The notes under the pieces were generated by a model. It was not told the origin of the DNA and made no database searches. It worked only from the letters and a program-made list of their open reading frames with translations. From assembly GCF_016798325.1 (NCBI RefSeq), contig NZ_JAERVO010000005.1, positions 248,001 to 312,000 of the forward strand: a stretch of 64,000 bases of DNA, in the 5' to 3' direction. This document shows positions 63,222 through 64,000 of this stretch, one piece after another. Numbering within the stretch: position 1 is the first letter of the stretch; each line of letters opens with the position of its first letter. The stretch comes from Marinobacter mangrovi. GTDB taxonomy: Bacteria; Pseudomonadota; Gammaproteobacteria; Pseudomonadales; Oleiphilaceae. Both the position numbers and the translations under genes were made by a program.

Positions 63222-63995
63222 TTATAATCGCTCTTCGGCTCTAAGCGTCAGCACCTCGTAACCATCAGAAGTAACGGCGATGGTATGCTCCCACTGAGCA
63301 GATAATTTCTTATCGCTGGTGACGACCGTCCAACCGTCTTTCTTCAGCTTAACCTTGGCCTTACCCTGATTAATCATCGGCTCTATGGTAAACACCATCC
63401 CTTCTTGCAGCACTAAACCTTTACCCGGTTGGCCATAATGCAGAACCTGTGGTTCCTCATGCATTTCACGCCCAATTCCATGCCCACAATACTCGCGAAC
63501 GACAGAATAGCCGTGTTTGTGGGCGTGGCTCTGAATAGCATGGCCAACATCACCGAGGGTTGAGCCAGGCTTTACACGACGAATTCCTTCCCACATTGCC
63601 TCGTAGGTTTTATCGACCAAACGCTTGGCGACCGGAGTCACGGTGCCGATCATGTACATTTTGCTGGAGTCCGCTATAAACCCGCCTTTCTCTAACGTGA
63701 TATCAACGTTGATGATGTCGCCGGATTTCAGCGTCTGAGTGCTTGAAGGGACACCGTGGCATACAACGCGGTTTACAGAGCTATTCAATACATACTGATA
63801 CCCGTACTGCCCTTTACTCGCTGGACGGGCATGCAGTTGATCGACGATGTACCTTTCCGCCAGATCATTGATCTCCATCGTAGAGATACCCGCCTCGATA
63901 AAGCCATCGAGGTAATCAAAAACCGTTGCCAGAAGCCGACCAGACTCCCGCATTACGCTCAATTCTTCAGCACTTTTCAGATTGATACTACCCAC
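63222..63995 (-). CDS. map: Methionine aminopeptidase type I (5' end close to or beyond the window edge)
   Basis: Removes the N-terminal Met from new proteins. 257 codons visible; metal and active-site residues are present: His in VCHGVPS, Asp in NVDITLE, His in GHGIGREMHEEP, Glu in TIEPMINQ and Glu in WEHTIAV. The visible start is GTG at 63995, and only five bases precede it in the window, so an earlier start cannot be excluded. Codon and base composition are lower in G+C than in the genes before it (two sampled 60-base lines have 26 and 32 G+C; a line in the alcohol dehydrogenase has 42), suggesting transfer and a second map copy. Confidence 0.9.
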   Translation of the reverse strand: MGSINLKSAEELSVMRESGRLLATVFDYLDGFIEAGISTMEINDLAERYIVDQLHARPASKGQYGYQYVLNSSVNRVVCHGVPSSTQTLKSGDIINVDITLEKGGFIADSSKMYMIGTVTPVAKRLVDKTYEAMWEGIRRVKPGSTLGDVGHAIQSHAHKHGYSVVREYCGHGIGREMHEEPQVLHYGQPGKGLVLQEGMVFTIEPMINQGKAKVKLKKDGWTVVTSDKKLSAQWEHTIAVTSDGYEVLTLRAEERL

Positions 63996-64000
63996 CCACA

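Overview
The window is 64 kb of a GC-rich chromosome from a gammaproteobacterium of the Pseudomonas/Marinobacter/Alteromonadales type. This rests on gene content and order: divergent ilvA/rpiA, the two-subunit pyruvate carboxylase pycAB, aroQ-accB-accC-prmA-(DUF3426)-dusB-fis-purH-purD, the larger isocitrate lyase type, a PA0069-type radical SAM gene and a Marinobacter-like mix of accessory genes. The genus is an inference. No rRNA, tRNA, CRISPR array, insertion sequence or prophage was seen. Coding density is high.

Layout. 0-10 kb: ilvA (cut by the window edge), rpiA, pycB-pycA, an acyl-CoA dehydrogenase, a YqjE/YqjD-like membrane pair, ppa and a DUF2333 protein. 10-14 kb: a divergent c-di-GMP pair, a LapD-like degenerate GGDEF/EAL receptor and a two-receiver diguanylate cyclase. 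14-23.5 kb: housekeeping block aroQ, accBC, prmA, dusB-fis, purHD. 23.5-30 kb: a lipoprotein hydrolase, a solitary periplasmic binding protein, a Kef-type antiporter, and an operon of a CASTOR-like channel, ybaK and a CadR-like regulator.

30-35.5 kb holds the most unusual locus. A VpsR-like enhancer-binding protein and an outer-membrane beta-barrel face, convergently, four secreted-protein genes: an Asn/Asp/Ser repeat protein, a 116-aa protein sharing a curlin-like motif with it, a periplasmic C39 peptidase, and a 207-aa protein with a double-glycine motif. Both arms are preceded by sigma-54 type -24/-12 elements. The parts list resembles Fap functional-amyloid systems, but the gene set differs; I propose a c-di-GMP-controlled secreted matrix or amyloid system.

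35.7-43.7 kb: aceA, an SOS-box-preceded radical SAM gene, then gtrA-GT2-arnT-like genes followed by a two-component system, probably for envelope glycan or lipid A modification. 44-53.3 kb: a dipeptide ABC transporter (dppABCDF-like), then a LysR regulator, an Xaa-Pro dipeptidase and a threonine aldolase, which together look like a peptide uptake and breakdown module. 53.4-64 kb: a PaaX-like regulator, a second solitary binding protein, small envelope and stress genes, a sulfotransferase, ilvE, hmp with divergent nsrR, a zinc alcohol dehydrogenase, GFA, ynfA, two NTF2-like genes, and a lower-GC methionine aminopeptidase at the edge.
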